This document shows positions 43,630 through 53,828 of a stretch of 64,000 bases of DNA, one piece after another. Numbering within the stretch: the stretch's first letter is position 1; each line of letters starts with the position of its first letter. Under the pieces are notes generated by a model. The model was given only the letters and a program-made list of their open reading frames with translations, did no database searches and was not told where the DNA came from. Both the position numbers and the translations under genes were made by a program. This DNA is from Pyropia yezoensis. Its lineage: Eukaryota > Rhodophyta > Bangiophyceae > Bangiales > Bangiaceae. The stretch is from assembly GCA_009829735.1 (NCBI GenBank), contig CM020619.1, positions 14,127,777 to 14,191,776 of the forward strand, given 5' to 3'.

Positions 43630-43689
43630 TCCGCCGCCGCCGCCGCCCCCGGCACCGTCAGTGCCCAGGCCCGCGGGTGCGGCGCTCAT
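42726..43689 (-). CDS. Rheb-like Ras-family GTPase, two exons
   Basis: Exons 43689-43251 and 43012-42726, with an intron of 238 bp (donor GTACGT, acceptor TTCAG), giving 241 aa. An N-terminal run of 17 Gly precedes the G domain. Motifs: P-loop GPSVVGKS (about 52-59), switch I PTIEDTY, switch II DTAGQDELSLF, GYVLLYSVTDEMSFE, then VLVGNQIDL (the NKxD motif with Gln for Lys), REVSYEAGEDLAAE and ECSALTG. The C-terminus CAIS is a CaaX box for farnesylation. P-loop G-x-x-x-V-GKS and the VSYEAG block point to Rheb, the activator of TORC1 on endomembranes. Exons rejoin exactly in frame at STLG/SNSVP. An alternative is another Ras/Rap relative. Confidence 0.9.
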
Positions 43690-44659
43690 CCCAGACCGGC
43701 GCGGTAGCCGCTGCTGGACTGGACAAAAGAGTGCGAAAGGAGACGGGAGGAATGCGGAAGAAAGGGGAGAGAAGAGAAGGGGGGGACCGGTAAGAAGGCA
43801 GCCGCTGCTGCTGCGGCTGCCGTCCCGCCGCCGCCGAAGCCGCCGCCCCGCTGCCGTCAACGCCGCCGTCACAAACTGTTGCCGCAGTACCTACCGCCCT
43901 GCTGCCCACAACGACTACCGCTGGTCAACACACCCAGTCTGGGGCGGCGGGCGAGCGAAGCGCGCCGCCACGGCCCGCGGCACGCAGGGCACAATCGTGA
44001 CACCGCGGTCATGGCTGCCAGTGAGAGTGGGCGTGAGCACGCAAAAACGCAAGGACGGGCGCAAGGCTGTTGGGTGGCGCTCGGGTCCCGACCGGACGTC
44101 ACCTGACTACTTAAACGCGACGCGTGTGGTGGGGGGGCGGCCAATCTCCGTGAGCTTCAGTGGGCGCCCACGCGATACTTCTGCCCAAGTATTTATGTTC
44201 GCAATTTCCATAGGGCTCGACTTGTCCAACTGCCACAACAGCAGCGGGATTCCCATCCAGCAAGGTGCGCCCCGCCTGAGCACACGATGACCCTTCCGAT
44301 TGGTCTTCTGAGTGCCCACGAGGCGTCCTCCAATGAGCACAGCCGGACTGGGCTGTTGACATCGCGCAAGAGCAACATACGACGAGCCTCGAGCGACTGG
44401 CTGACAGACGCCCACGTGCGCGGGACGACGCAGCGGTGCCGCCCTCACGCATACCACCCGCTGAGCCACGCTCCCGATTCCACCCTTTCCCGCCCGCTCA
44501 ACTGTCCGCCGTCGGCTGCACGGTAGATGAGTGTGCAACGCTGCGTCCTCTGCTCCCCTCCCTTCTGTTCGCAGCCAGTGCGAGGTAGCTACGTGATCCC
44601 CAATTGCGAGGAGGGGGGATAAGGACGTCGCCAGGTACGGACGTCGACAGAGCAGGCCA
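43690..44659. other. Divergent region upstream of the Rheb-like gene
   Basis: Contains no supportable gene. Frames at 44107-44784 (minus) lack domains. Likely promoter and 5' UTR sequence. Confidence 0.5.
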
Positions 44660-44793
44660 CTCGAGACGATGTCTGCTTGCACGATGCGTCCGCGAGCTGC
44701 CTCAGGCGGCCCATGCCGGCCGGCCCATGCCGGCCGGCATGTGCTGTCTGAAGCAGCTCGCGGACGCATCGTGCAAGTAGACATCGTCTCGAG
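44660..44793. repeat. Hairpin with 44-bp near-perfect arms
   Basis: Arms at 44660-44703 and 44750-44793 are inverted copies (CTCGAGACGATGTCT... and its complement) with about three mismatches. The 46-nt loop contains two copies of CCCATGCCGGCCGG. It could be a small foldback element, a precursor-like RNA hairpin or a regulatory cruciform. It lies 500 bp upstream of the malectin-domain gene. Confidence 0.85.
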
Positions 44794-45294
44794 TCATGCC
44801 AGGCTCTTTCGCCAGCCTTTTCGTGGCACTTGAGGGTTCGTCGCATCATGGTGGCCATGGATCGCTCTTAGCGCGTCCGTTATGACAGCATCTTTTTGAA
44901 ACCTTGACCAGGCACACCCCTGGCAAGCATCGCGGACGATGCCAGTAGAGGGGCGAGGATACTGGTAGCCAGCCAGCCTGTGTGTGTGCTCGACGGGGCC
45001 TCAAGGAGCTTCGGGTGCCCCCTGGCCTGGCGGGAGGGAGCCCACCAGGTGCCACTTTCTTTCTCTGCAATCGCCCCGCTCTGGCTCTCTGGGCGGTCGA
45101 CTGCGGTTCACGGCAAGGCGCCCTTGCCGGTCGGCTCTGCGCCGGCAGTCGTGCTCTTCACAAGGGTGCTGAAGGCCTCGCTAAGGCGCGGGCCATCGCA
45201 CTGGCGCAGGCCACTCCCTTCCCCCTGAGAGCCCGCGACTCGTTCCACGGTGGCTTCCCCCCCCCGCTCCCCACTGACGGCATCCCCCCCCGCC
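44794..45294. other. Upstream region of the malectin-domain gene
   Basis: Nothing beyond the probable promoter and 5' UTR is visible. The in-frame GTG at 45250 is not a credible start. Confidence 0.5.
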
Positions 45295-48200
45295 ATGGCT
45301 CCGAGTGTGCCGCACAACGCACCACGCGACCCATCATGGAGGCCCTTTGCTTGCCGCCGCCGCCCCGGGTGCCTGCTCCTCACGATCTTGGCCGCGGCGG
45401 CCACGGCCATGTCAGTTCCATTCCTCGGTGCTGAAGCGGCCCCCCCCACCGAGTGGGGCGCCACCGTCCTACGCATCAACACCGGCTCCACCGATGCCGG
45501 CAACGACGGCTGGACGCCCGACGCGTGGTTCACCGGCGGCAGCGTGTCGTCAGTGGCGTCTAGCATCCCCATCGCCCGCACATCGGATGATGCCGTCCTC
45601 CGGACCGCCCGCTACGGCCGGTCCTTCTACTACGTTCTTCCCATGCGGCCGGGCGTGCGGGCAAGCGTGGCGGTGATGGCTGCCGAGACGTGGGCGCCCT
45701 CGTTTGGCGTCGGACGTCGTGTGTACGACGTCCTCATGGGGCCAGCCTTGGGGCGCCTCAAGGTGGTGCACAAAGGGGTGGACGTGTACCGCCGTGTCGG
45801 GCGGCGAGCCTCAATGTACCTCTACACCCCCCCTGTTACGGTTGGATCCGAGGGACAACTTGTCGTGTCCTTCCGCAGCGTTCGCGGGGATGCCATTGTG
45901 TCGGGCTTGATCCTCAAGGTCGAGGGCGGACGCGTGCCCGAGGGCCTCCCGCTTGCTCCAGCGCCTACAGCCGCGCCAGGGGCGCCCCACCTCGCTCACG
46001 CCGTGACGGGTGGCCCCTATGCAGAGTACGACTACACTGGCGACGGCTACACCACTGTGCGACTCGACGGGAGAGGCTCTCACTCTCACTGGGACGGGCG
46101 CACCAAGCGCACAGGCGAACTCGTGTCGTACCTGTGGAGCAACCGCCGTAACGGTCAGGTTCTCTGCCGCGCACCCGTGTGTGCCATGCGTTTTTCGCTT
46201 GGAGTCACGCCCATCATGCTGACTGTCCGCGATTCGCTTGGCGCAGTTTCCTCGACCGCCACCGAGGTGACAGTCAGCGACAGTGTCATGCCGGGCCTGT
46301 GGTGTACGTTTCAAAAGACGCCCGAGCGGGGTGCCACCACCCCGCCGCCTGTGTGGGCGCGCCTATCGCGGCCTTCGGCCAGCTGGGCTCGGCGTGTGAC
46401 GTCTGTTAACTTTTGGCGCCTGCCCGTCCCGTTTTCCGACGAGGCGGTGGGCGTCCGCTGCACCGGATATTTTGTGGCCGAGGCCGCCAAGGCGCACACC
46501 TTCCGGGTTTTTGCCGCTGGCGGGGTGGCGATGGCTGTGGGTGGCAAGCAGGTGGTGTACTCCAGGGGTGCTGCTGGGCCAGCTCGGACGCATACGGCTA
46601 AGGTGTTCCTGAAACCTGGCCGCCACATCCTCCTCCTCACCTATGTCAAGGCCGCGGGCGGTTCGTCGCGGCTGCGCTTGGGTGTGGACGCCGCCACCCC
46701 TCACCTGTGGCGATCGCTGGTCTACCGCGACGGCGCTGTGGCGCCGACGATTCACTATCTGTCAGCATCGGTGGGGCGTCCGTACGATGTAATCAAGATA
46801 ACTGGTGCGGCGTTTCGGCGCGGCGAAACCGCCTACTTCAACAATGTCAAGGCCGCCACGGTCGATGACGACACGGGCAACAATACGCCCGACACAATGT
46901 TCGTGCGCGTGCCTCCCGGCGTGGCGGGCACTGTCACTCTGACAGTACGCACCGCAAACGGGCGCTCAACCAACGGTGTACCTTTCCGCATCCGAACTGC
47001 CGCCGAAGGGGGCGATACTACCCCGCGCTATGTCCCCGCAGCCCCGATGCGCGTCCGCGGTGGCAAACCATGGGCGGTTCAGTCGGTCACTTCGGTGGCG
47101 TACGGACCCGATGGGCGTCTGTACCTGGGCACCCTCGCCCAAGGGATCATTGTGGCTGATGTGGATCACGCCACCAACGCAGTCCGGTCGTGGTGCGGGT
47201 CGGGGCCTGTCGGTCCTCACCGGACGATTTTGGGGCTCGCTTTCAACCCAGCTGACTGGGTGGCGGGCGCAGCAGTGCGCGTTTACGCTTCGACGAGCAC
47301 ACTTTACTGGGGGCGTGACGGGCGGCTTCCCAAGCACAGCGGCTGGCACAACGGGGCTGTCGAGTCGTTTGTGGCGGTGACCCCGTGGGGGCCTGGTAAG
47401 GGCAAGTGCCTGAAAAAGGCCGCCACTGTAGTGTCGGGATTGCCTGTGTCGGATCACGACCACGCGGTGAACGGCTTGGCGTTTACGTCGGGCGGGGACC
47501 TGCTAATTCAGGTTGGGGGCACGACCAACGTTGGTGTTCCGGACAAGGCGTTTGAGAATCTTCCCGAGAGTGTTCTGTCTGCCGCGTCCCTGATTGCACG
47601 AACGAGCAAGGGGGCGGCTTTTAAGGGCGCCATCACCTATTCGACCAACAATCCAGCGACGGCGGTGCAGACGGGTGGTCGGGACGTGTCGGTGTTCGCA
47701 AGCGGCCTTCGCAATTCTTTCACCGTTCTCCCACACTCCAACGGGCTCATCTACGCGACTGACAATGGTAGGTTGCGAGCTCGGTCATTGGTTTCTCTCT
47801 GTTTGATAATGGCGGCGGAGAGGGAGGGGGAGCGTGGGGAGACGCCGGCCGGGCAGCGGTGATACCGCGCTCTACACACGCGGCCGCCCTTTTCCTTGTC
47901 GTTGGTTCTGGGAGTGTGGGGATTGCGATACTGACCTTGCTGCGCGCTTCTCCAATGGTTGCACCCCTGCTGTTCGCGCTCTTGGTTGTACATTTGTATC
48001 TTGCTCCTGGCGCTGCTCAGGTCCTAACCCTGGCTTTGGGCGTGTCCGCACGTCGTGCACCACCACGGCTAACGATGGTGTGGGAGTCAACACCGACAAG
48101 CTGCTGCTGCTGACGCGCGGCTCCTATCACGGGCACCCGAACATGGCGCGCAAGCAGTGCGTGTACGCGTCGCCCACCATCAAGTCGTCGCTGGCCCCTC

Positions 48201-48754
48201 CTCCGATGACCCTTTTGACGCCGTCAACCAACGGGCTTGCCGAGGTGCGGGCCAACGTTTTCAATGGAGGCATGAAGGGGGCTCTCCTCATTTCCAAGTT
48301 CGCGGGTGGCCGCGGTGACGGCCGGCTGCACCTGGCGCGTTTGTCGCCCGATGGGAAACGAATGACCTCCATGAACGTTCTCGCCGCCCACGGCGGGCTG
48401 GTCGTTGCTGTTAGCCCCTCGGGCGCGATCGTCATGCCACTTGTGCAGCAGGCCAAGGTGTCCGTGATGGCGCCGATTGTGAACCGGCGCGAACTCGCTG
48501 GTCGCCCCGCGGTGGTGAGCGTCAACCCATCCCGCGGACGCCGGTCGGGGGGGTACCGCGTCCGCCTGTGGGGTTACAACTTCGGCAAGGCCAAGGTGGT
48601 GACGGTCGGGGCCGCGCGGGTGGCTTGCAAGGGCGTCAAGATTGAAAACGACAACGAACTCAGCTGCATCATGCCGCCAGGCCAGGGCAAGGTGGTGGTG
48701 CAGGTGGACGGCTCCCGGGTGTTTGGGCACGACTTTGAGTACCTTACCGTGTGA
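45295..48754 (+). CDS. Secreted malectin/PKD/PA14/IPT/sorbosone-dehydrogenase-like protein
   Basis: Exons 45295-47767 and 48021-48754 (253-bp intron, GTAGGT...CTCAG) give 1068 aa, rejoining as TDNG/PNPGFG, a motif of the glucose/sorbosone dehydrogenase propeller. Order: signal peptide with basic start (RRRPGCLLLTILAAAA), malectin domain (about 50-215), PKD-like Ig domain (about 225-330), PA14-like lectin domain (about 335-480, CTGYFVAEAAKAHTFRV), IPT/TIG (about 485-570), a six-bladed propeller (from SVTSVAYGPDGRLYLG; ILGLAFNP; SDHDHAVNGLAF; LIQVGGTTN), and a final IPT/TIG. Malectin and PA14 bind glycans, and the propeller is PQQ- or sugar-linked in bacterial relatives. The protein is probably extracellular and acts on or binds wall polysaccharide. 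The substrate is unknown. Confidence 0.9.
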
Positions 48755-49024
48755 TCCATATGTAGGCTTGCGAACTCGCTTGGGCGCCTGTTCGTTGCTC
48801 TGTGTCGTACTTTGAGGCCTCGTTCATTTTTTGGATCGGGTGCTTCGACTGGGTGATGAAGCGCATCTGTCAAACAGACCGAACGAGCGCGTTGGCAGGA
48901 AACAAGCGACCATCCACGAAGAGATGAACATGTACGCACAACAAATGCGCCTAAGCCCGGCAGCAGCCCCTGCACAGTACGCACCCCCCCCCCACAACCC
49001 CCCCCCACAGTCTCTCTTTCCATG

Positions 49025-51799
49025 TTACAAGTGCTTGTCGATAAACACGCGCTTGTCCCATATAACATGGTTGATCCACATCATAACGAGAAGCAAGAAG
49101 CCCGCCAGCGCGATCGTCGCGGAGAAACAGGTCAACGCCATCCCCGTCTTGATCTCCTCGGGAGGCACGTCTGGGACGGCAACGGCGGGCACGTCTGGGA
49201 CGGTAATGGCGGGCACGTCTGGGGCGGCGGTGGCGGGTGGAGCGTCCCAAGCGGCGCCAATTGGCGCAACCCTCCGCCGGGGCTGGCTGTCCGCCGCGGC
49301 CGCAGTCGACGCGACCATGTCCTGCGCCTTATCACCCCGAGATCCCCTCGCCGGGGCGACCGCATCGGCGACTGGGGTAACCGCAACGGCAGCCTGAGCA
49401 GCCACATCGGCGGCACGGGCGGCCGCGACAGCGTCCTGGGAGGCAGCACCGGCAGCCTGGGCGGCCTCATCCGTAGCCCGGGAGCCGCATCCCCGACAGG
49501 TGCCGCCGTCCGATGTCAACAGCGCCTGCCGCTCGCCCTCCAAATTGTCATTAGCACCGCCATTCGCGGCCGTCACCGCTGGGCCAGCTGGTGTCAGCGA
49601 CAGAGACGCTTGACGGCAGCGCTGCCGCTGCACCTCGGCCGACGCGGATGGCACTTCGCTGGGGCCCGGCGCGCCAGCGCGCAAAGCGGCAGCATCTGCA
49701 CCAAGCCCGTCCGCCAGCGAGAGCGTCGAAGGGGTTACGTCGGCGCGAGGAAGTGGGGGGGTGGCTGCATCCGCCGCCGTCGTGGCCACCTCCTCTAAGA
49801 CGGGCGGGCCTGTCGCGGCGCCAAGTCGCCCCCGTACCCGCCGACTGATGTCGGAAAGCCGGGTGCGGCTGTCGCTGCCGTCCACACAGGCCACCGACGC
49901 GGAGGGGTCCACCCCTGCCTTGGACGCCCCATCGACAGTCGAACCTCCGTCCGCGTCACCACTGCGCCCGTCACAAACGCCAGGGCCGACCGACGTCAGC
50001 GGAGGCGGCGAGGAAAGCCCGAACACAAACGGCGACGCGCCGCCCGTGGAAGCTGACAAAGTGTCGTCGCGGTCCCCCGTGGTGGGCGTGTCAAACGCCG
50101 CGGCGGGGGGCTTGTACGGCCCAGAGCGCCGTTGGGGGGGGGTGGGCTGCACCGGCGAGGACGCCATGGCCGCGGCAATCGAGTCGATGGCCGCAGCGCG
50201 CGCCCCGACGCCATTAACACCACTGAGCCGGCGGCGCCCCCGGACAACCCGTGCGTCCGGGGTGCCAGTCGTCGCACTCGGTGTGCCCCGGGTGGCTTCA
50301 GCCGCGCCGTCGTCGGTGTTACCACCGGCACAGTCACCGCCGCTGCCATCTGCGTCGAGGAGGAAGGACAGGTCAACGTCGGCGAGCGCCGCGGTCACTC
50401 TCGTTACCTCGTCGTCAGTGGCACCGCGCTCACGCCGCAGGTCCTCCACCCCCGCCCAGTGGCCCCCACCGGTGGGGGTGTTAAATGCCAACGAAACGGT
50501 CGACACAGCAGCTTCAATGGCTGGCGCCAGCGGTGCCGCGACCAAGCAATAGTCGAGAGACAAGGAAAGCATGGCGGGCAACCGGGCGGCCGCGGCGGCG
50601 GCGGCGAGTGCACCCAGCGGGCCGCAGCCACAGTCAGCCAGGTCCACCGTCTGCAACCGGTCGTGTGTGGTGGCAGTCAGGTTGGCAACCACTGCCGCCA
50701 CGCCTGCTGAGCCTAGCCGTGGGTTGTGCGCGGCGACAAAGGCGCTCAACTGCGGCTGGGTGGAAATGGCAGCGCCCAAAGCTTGGCCCATGGACGTCGG
50801 CAGCCGATTGGCGGCTACGTTGAACGCAGTCAGTGCGCGGCAGCAGGCGCCAATGGCAGACAGCACCTCAGTACACGCAGCGGGCTGTCGTCCCAGCTGC
50901 ATGTGAGACAGGTCCAGGGAGCGGAGGTCGGGGTTCTCTGCCAACGCGTCGGCTAGACACTGGTCCGTTACGTCACCCGGTAGGAGCTGGTCATGGTCCG
51001 AGTCGTTGGCGGCTTCCTCGTCCCTTCCGCCCCCGCCAAAGTCGTTGTGAGACAGAGAGAGCGACGTCAGCCGCTTCACGGGCGCCTTGCGCATTCCTGC
51101 GGCTACCGCCGAGACGCCTCGGGAACTAAAGCCACAACCAGATACGCTTAGCTCGAGGAGCGCCGGACTCCTCGCCACCAGCGCCGCGACATCGACAGCA
51201 CCGGCGTCGCCCAGTGGGTTACCATCCAGCCGCAACACTCGAAGGGGGGTAGTTGACCACGCGGGCGAGCTCGACGACGGCATCAACGTCGGCAACAGCA
51301 GCCGACCGGCTGCTGCGTCGAGCGCGCAGCGACAAAACAGGCCGTCGTGAAGGCTCGAGCCCCTCCCGGAGAGGAGGTCCACTACCCGTGACGCTCCCGT
51401 GGCCTCGAGATGGTTGTCACTCACGTCGAGGGCGAGGAACGTAGGTACCCGCTGAGAGACAGCGTCGATGAGCACCGTAAAGGCGTTGAGGGCGCTGATG
51501 CGCGCGGCAGCGTCCGCAGACGACGATGCAGGGGAGGAGATGATGCGAGCAAGCGACAGAGACTGGATGTCGATGAGAGAGCCGGCCTCAGCGGCGCGGG
51601 CGAGCAGGGTGTCCATCGCAGCGGCGGCGTCGTAGGTGTAAGCGGCGCCACCCAGGTCCAGCGCCGCCACTGGCCCGCAGCTGCCATCTACCAGCGGCTG
51701 CAACCTCCCACGAACATCAGAGACAGTCAGGGGAGCGGTCGGGGAAGGCTCACCCTCGGGGACCAGCAAGAAGGTGCGGGTAGCCATGCTCGACACCAT
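49025..51799 (-). CDS. LRR (RNI-like) protein with C-terminal membrane segment
   Basis: Product of about 924 aa from ATG 51799 (a second ATG, at 51787, is equally possible). The N-terminal half carries ribonuclease-inhibitor-type leucine-rich repeats: FLALDVSDNHL, LRVLRLDGNPLGDAGAVDVAALV, LLELSVSGCGFSSRGV, LTSLSLSHNDF, LRSLDLSHMQL, LTAFNVAANRL and LQTVDLADCGCGPLG. The middle is Ala/Thr/Ser-rich and disordered. Near the end three PDVP-bearing octads (8-residue repeat) precede one hydrophobic segment (TIALAGFLLLVMMWI) and a short basic tail, a tail-anchor layout with the LRRs in the cytosol. The open frame continues to an ATG at 52324, but those 175 residues look non-conserved. The function is not known; possibly a scaffold or receptor-like adaptor. 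Confidence 0.75.
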   Translation of the reverse strand: MVSSMATRTFLLVPEGEPSPTAPLTVSDVRGRLQPLVDGSCGPVAALDLGGAAYTYDAAAAMDTLLARAAEAGSLIDIQSLSLARIISSPASSSADAAARISALNAFTVLIDAVSQRVPTFLALDVSDNHLEATGASRVVDLLSGRGSSLHDGLFCRCALDAAAGRLLLPTLMPSSSSPAWSTTPLRVLRLDGNPLGDAGAVDVAALVARSPALLELSVSGCGFSSRGVSAVAAGMRKAPVKRLTSLSLSHNDFGGGGRDEEAANDSDHDQLLPGDVTDQCLADALAENPDLRSLDLSHMQLGRQPAACTEVLSAIGACCRALTAFNVAANRLPTSMGQALGAAISTQPQLSAFVAAHNPRLGSAGVAAVVANLTATTHDRLQTVDLADCGCGPLGALAAAAAAARLPAMLSLSLDYCLVAAPLAPAIEAAVSTVSLAFNTPTGGGHWAGVEDLRRERGATDDEVTRVTAALADVDLSFLLDADGSGGDCAGGNTDDGAAEATRGTPSATTGTPDARVVRGRRRLSGVNGVGARAAAIDSIAAAMASSPVQPTPPQRRSGPYKPPAAAFDTPTTGDRDDTLSASTGGASPFVFGLSSPPPLTSVGPGVCDGRSGDADGGSTVDGASKAGVDPSASVACVDGSDSRTRLSDISRRVRGRLGAATGPPVLEEVATTAADAATPPLPRADVTPSTLSLADGLGADAAALRAGAPGPSEVPSASAEVQRQRCRQASLSLTPAGPAVTAANGGANDNLEGERQALLTSDGGTCRGCGSRATDEAAQAAGAASQDAVAAARAADVAAQAAVAVTPVADAVAPARGSRGDKAQDMVASTAAAADSQPRRRVAPIGAAWDAPPATAAPDVPAITVPDVPAVAVPDVPPEEIKTGMALTCFSATIALAGFLLLVMMWINHVIWDKRVFIDKHL
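49166..49237. repeat. 24-bp tandem repeat in the LRR gene
   Basis: CACGTCTGGG recurs at 49166, 49190 and 49214. The units encode octads ending in PDVP just before the membrane segment, including VPDVPAIT and VPDVPAVA. Confidence 0.85.
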
Positions 51800-53828
51800 C
51801 AGGGCAAGCCCACCACAACGGCGTGGAGCACAGGCGACAGAGCACAGAGAGAGTTGCGAAGCGGGGGAAAGTATGCCACCAGCCGCGCTAGCAGCCCAGC
51901 CGCGACCACAAGAGGACGTTACCTGGCACAGGCACGAGCGTGACCCAACACCGCCACCTGACAGCCCGCCTGCTGCACCCAGCACGTCCCCCCGCACAGA
52001 GTTCACTATCGGCCACCAGGCGGTTGCCAGCAGGAGACTCAGTCGATGGCAGTCCCTGGGAGAAGCGGCGACGTGGCAGTATCCGACGGCAGAGACGCCA
52101 GGCCGTGGCGGGACGTCAACGGCCGCGCGAAGACGGCCGCCGCGCTCCGGTGCACGAGTAAGCCAAGCGCGGGCGAAGGGACGAGCGCCCGGGCCGACCG
52201 CGGGACGCACTCTCGAGGTCCCCCCGACCAGAACGCACTCAGCACGCGCTCGGCCTGCGTCGCGTGCCAGCGCACAACTGCAATTTGGTAGTTGAGAAGG
52301 ATCAACGCATGTCATGGGGGTCATTCCGTGTCGATTCGTTCAAATATCTCTTTTGAATATTTGAAAGAGGGCTTGTTCGAGCGAGTCCGTACCGGCCACG
52401 AGGGTGCACCCAATCCATGGCCCAGGTAGAGTGCACCATCTCCATGCTGCACCTGCGCGATGGACCCCAGCAAGGTGGACCGAGAGACCCATCTGCGCTA
52501 GAAGGCTAGTCGGCTTCCGGAAGCCAAGAGGTACAGGGCTAAACATGCCACCATGTGTAGCCGGGCCGTCAACGAGGAAGGCCCGACACCGCCTAACCGA
52601 GGAAAACCCGTTCATTTCTAGGTCATAGAACTGAGGCAGAGCACCCGATACCATCATGTACGGGAAGTCTGATGATGACGTATGTATCTAGCTGCAGCGT
52701 TCTCTGGCCACGAGGCGACTGTGTTGAAGGGTGACATCTTTTTCGGCTCAGGATGCGGACTCTAAGAGTAACGGAGAGTGTCTACTAAAGTGGAAGATTC
52801 GTTCCCGGCTGTTCGGTCGTGAAAGCAGTAAAAGAATGGCAGCGCCGCCTGCCGTGGCAGAGCGTCCGACATTGGCTGCGCCGTGCCTCACTTGATGCAC
52901 CGCATACTTTTGCGCGTCCATGTTCGTACATGGTGGAATACCGACTCCCTCTACACACCATGCACCACAGCAGTGCTCAGCTCACGGCGAACCTTGTGGT
53001 GAGTTGCTGTCAACTGTTGTACTGTACTCCACTGCTCAAACAGCGAGCTGCGAAAATTTGACAGGCATTCTTCAGCCATCTCGCAAGGAAAAACAAGAAA
53101 AGCACGACCCCCGGCGAAAGCCACGGCGCCGCCATTGACTGGCGCCGGCACCCCCCCCCCCCCCGAATTCCTCCCCTCTCAGCAGCCCCGCCATTGGCTG
53201 GCGCCGGCACCCTCGTGACCGTCTTCTCCGTGTACTTTTTAGAAGTTACCTGTCCGCCGAGGCCTCCTCTGTCTGACAGCGACCAGAGCTCTAGTTTGAA
53301 CGAGTGTAAAAAGTGGCGCCAAGGGTGCGTCTGCATGGCCCCCCCCCCCCCCGAGTGCCTCGCCGGCGGGGGGTGCCCCCTGTCCGAGCGGCCCCGGCAC
53401 ACCGCCCATTGGCTGGCCGACCCAGCCACTGTTGCGTGGGCGTCGCTTGGTGTTGTGCGTCCAAACGTGCCTCACAGCGTGGCACGACGATCCGGCTCGA
53501 CGGCCTGTCCATGTTGGTGTACCGGTCTGTTCGCGGGCGTCGACGTGGTAACCGCCGCCTTTACCGCGTCACGCGCACGCGCCGCGGTGTCCCGCGCTGC
53601 TGTCACCCCTGATAGCGCATCTGTCTCCGGTTTTTGTGTCCCACGCCCCTTCTCCGTGCGTGGGGCGCGGCGATCTGCCTTCCCCCCACCCATCCCTTTC
53701 CTCTTTCCCTTTGCTACCCTCCCCCCTTATTCCGTCCGCGGGATCCCGCGCCTCCCCCTCCCCTCCCCCCCCCGCCTTACCCTCCTTTCCTTCCATCTCT
53801 GGGACGGTATCCTCTGCTGCCTGCCACC
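51800..53828. other. Divergent promoter region between LRR gene and beta-tubulin
   Basis: Contains an in-frame extension of the LRR frame (to 52324) of doubtful coding value, a minus frame at 52340-52657 without a family match, a palindrome around 52345-52370 (CAAATAT...ATATTTG), a 15-nt C run ending near 53164, and tubulin-proximal CCAAT-type repeats. No other gene. Confidence 0.5.
53131..53420. promoter_or_regulatory. Repeated inverted CCAAT boxes upstream of beta-tubulin
   Basis: GCCATTGACTGGCGCCGGCA near 53131, GCCATTGGCTGGCGCCGGCA near 53189 and CCCATTGGCTGGCC near 53405 repeat an ATTGG (inverted CCAAT) core joined to TGGCGCCGGC. NF-Y-type factors bind CCAAT. They lie 420-700 bp before the start codon. 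Confidence 0.55.

Noticed and set aside
51800-52324. N-terminal extension of the LRR protein to ATG 52324
   Set aside because: The 175 extra residues are Cys/Arg/Gly-rich without pattern, and the LRR region starts right after the later ATGs.
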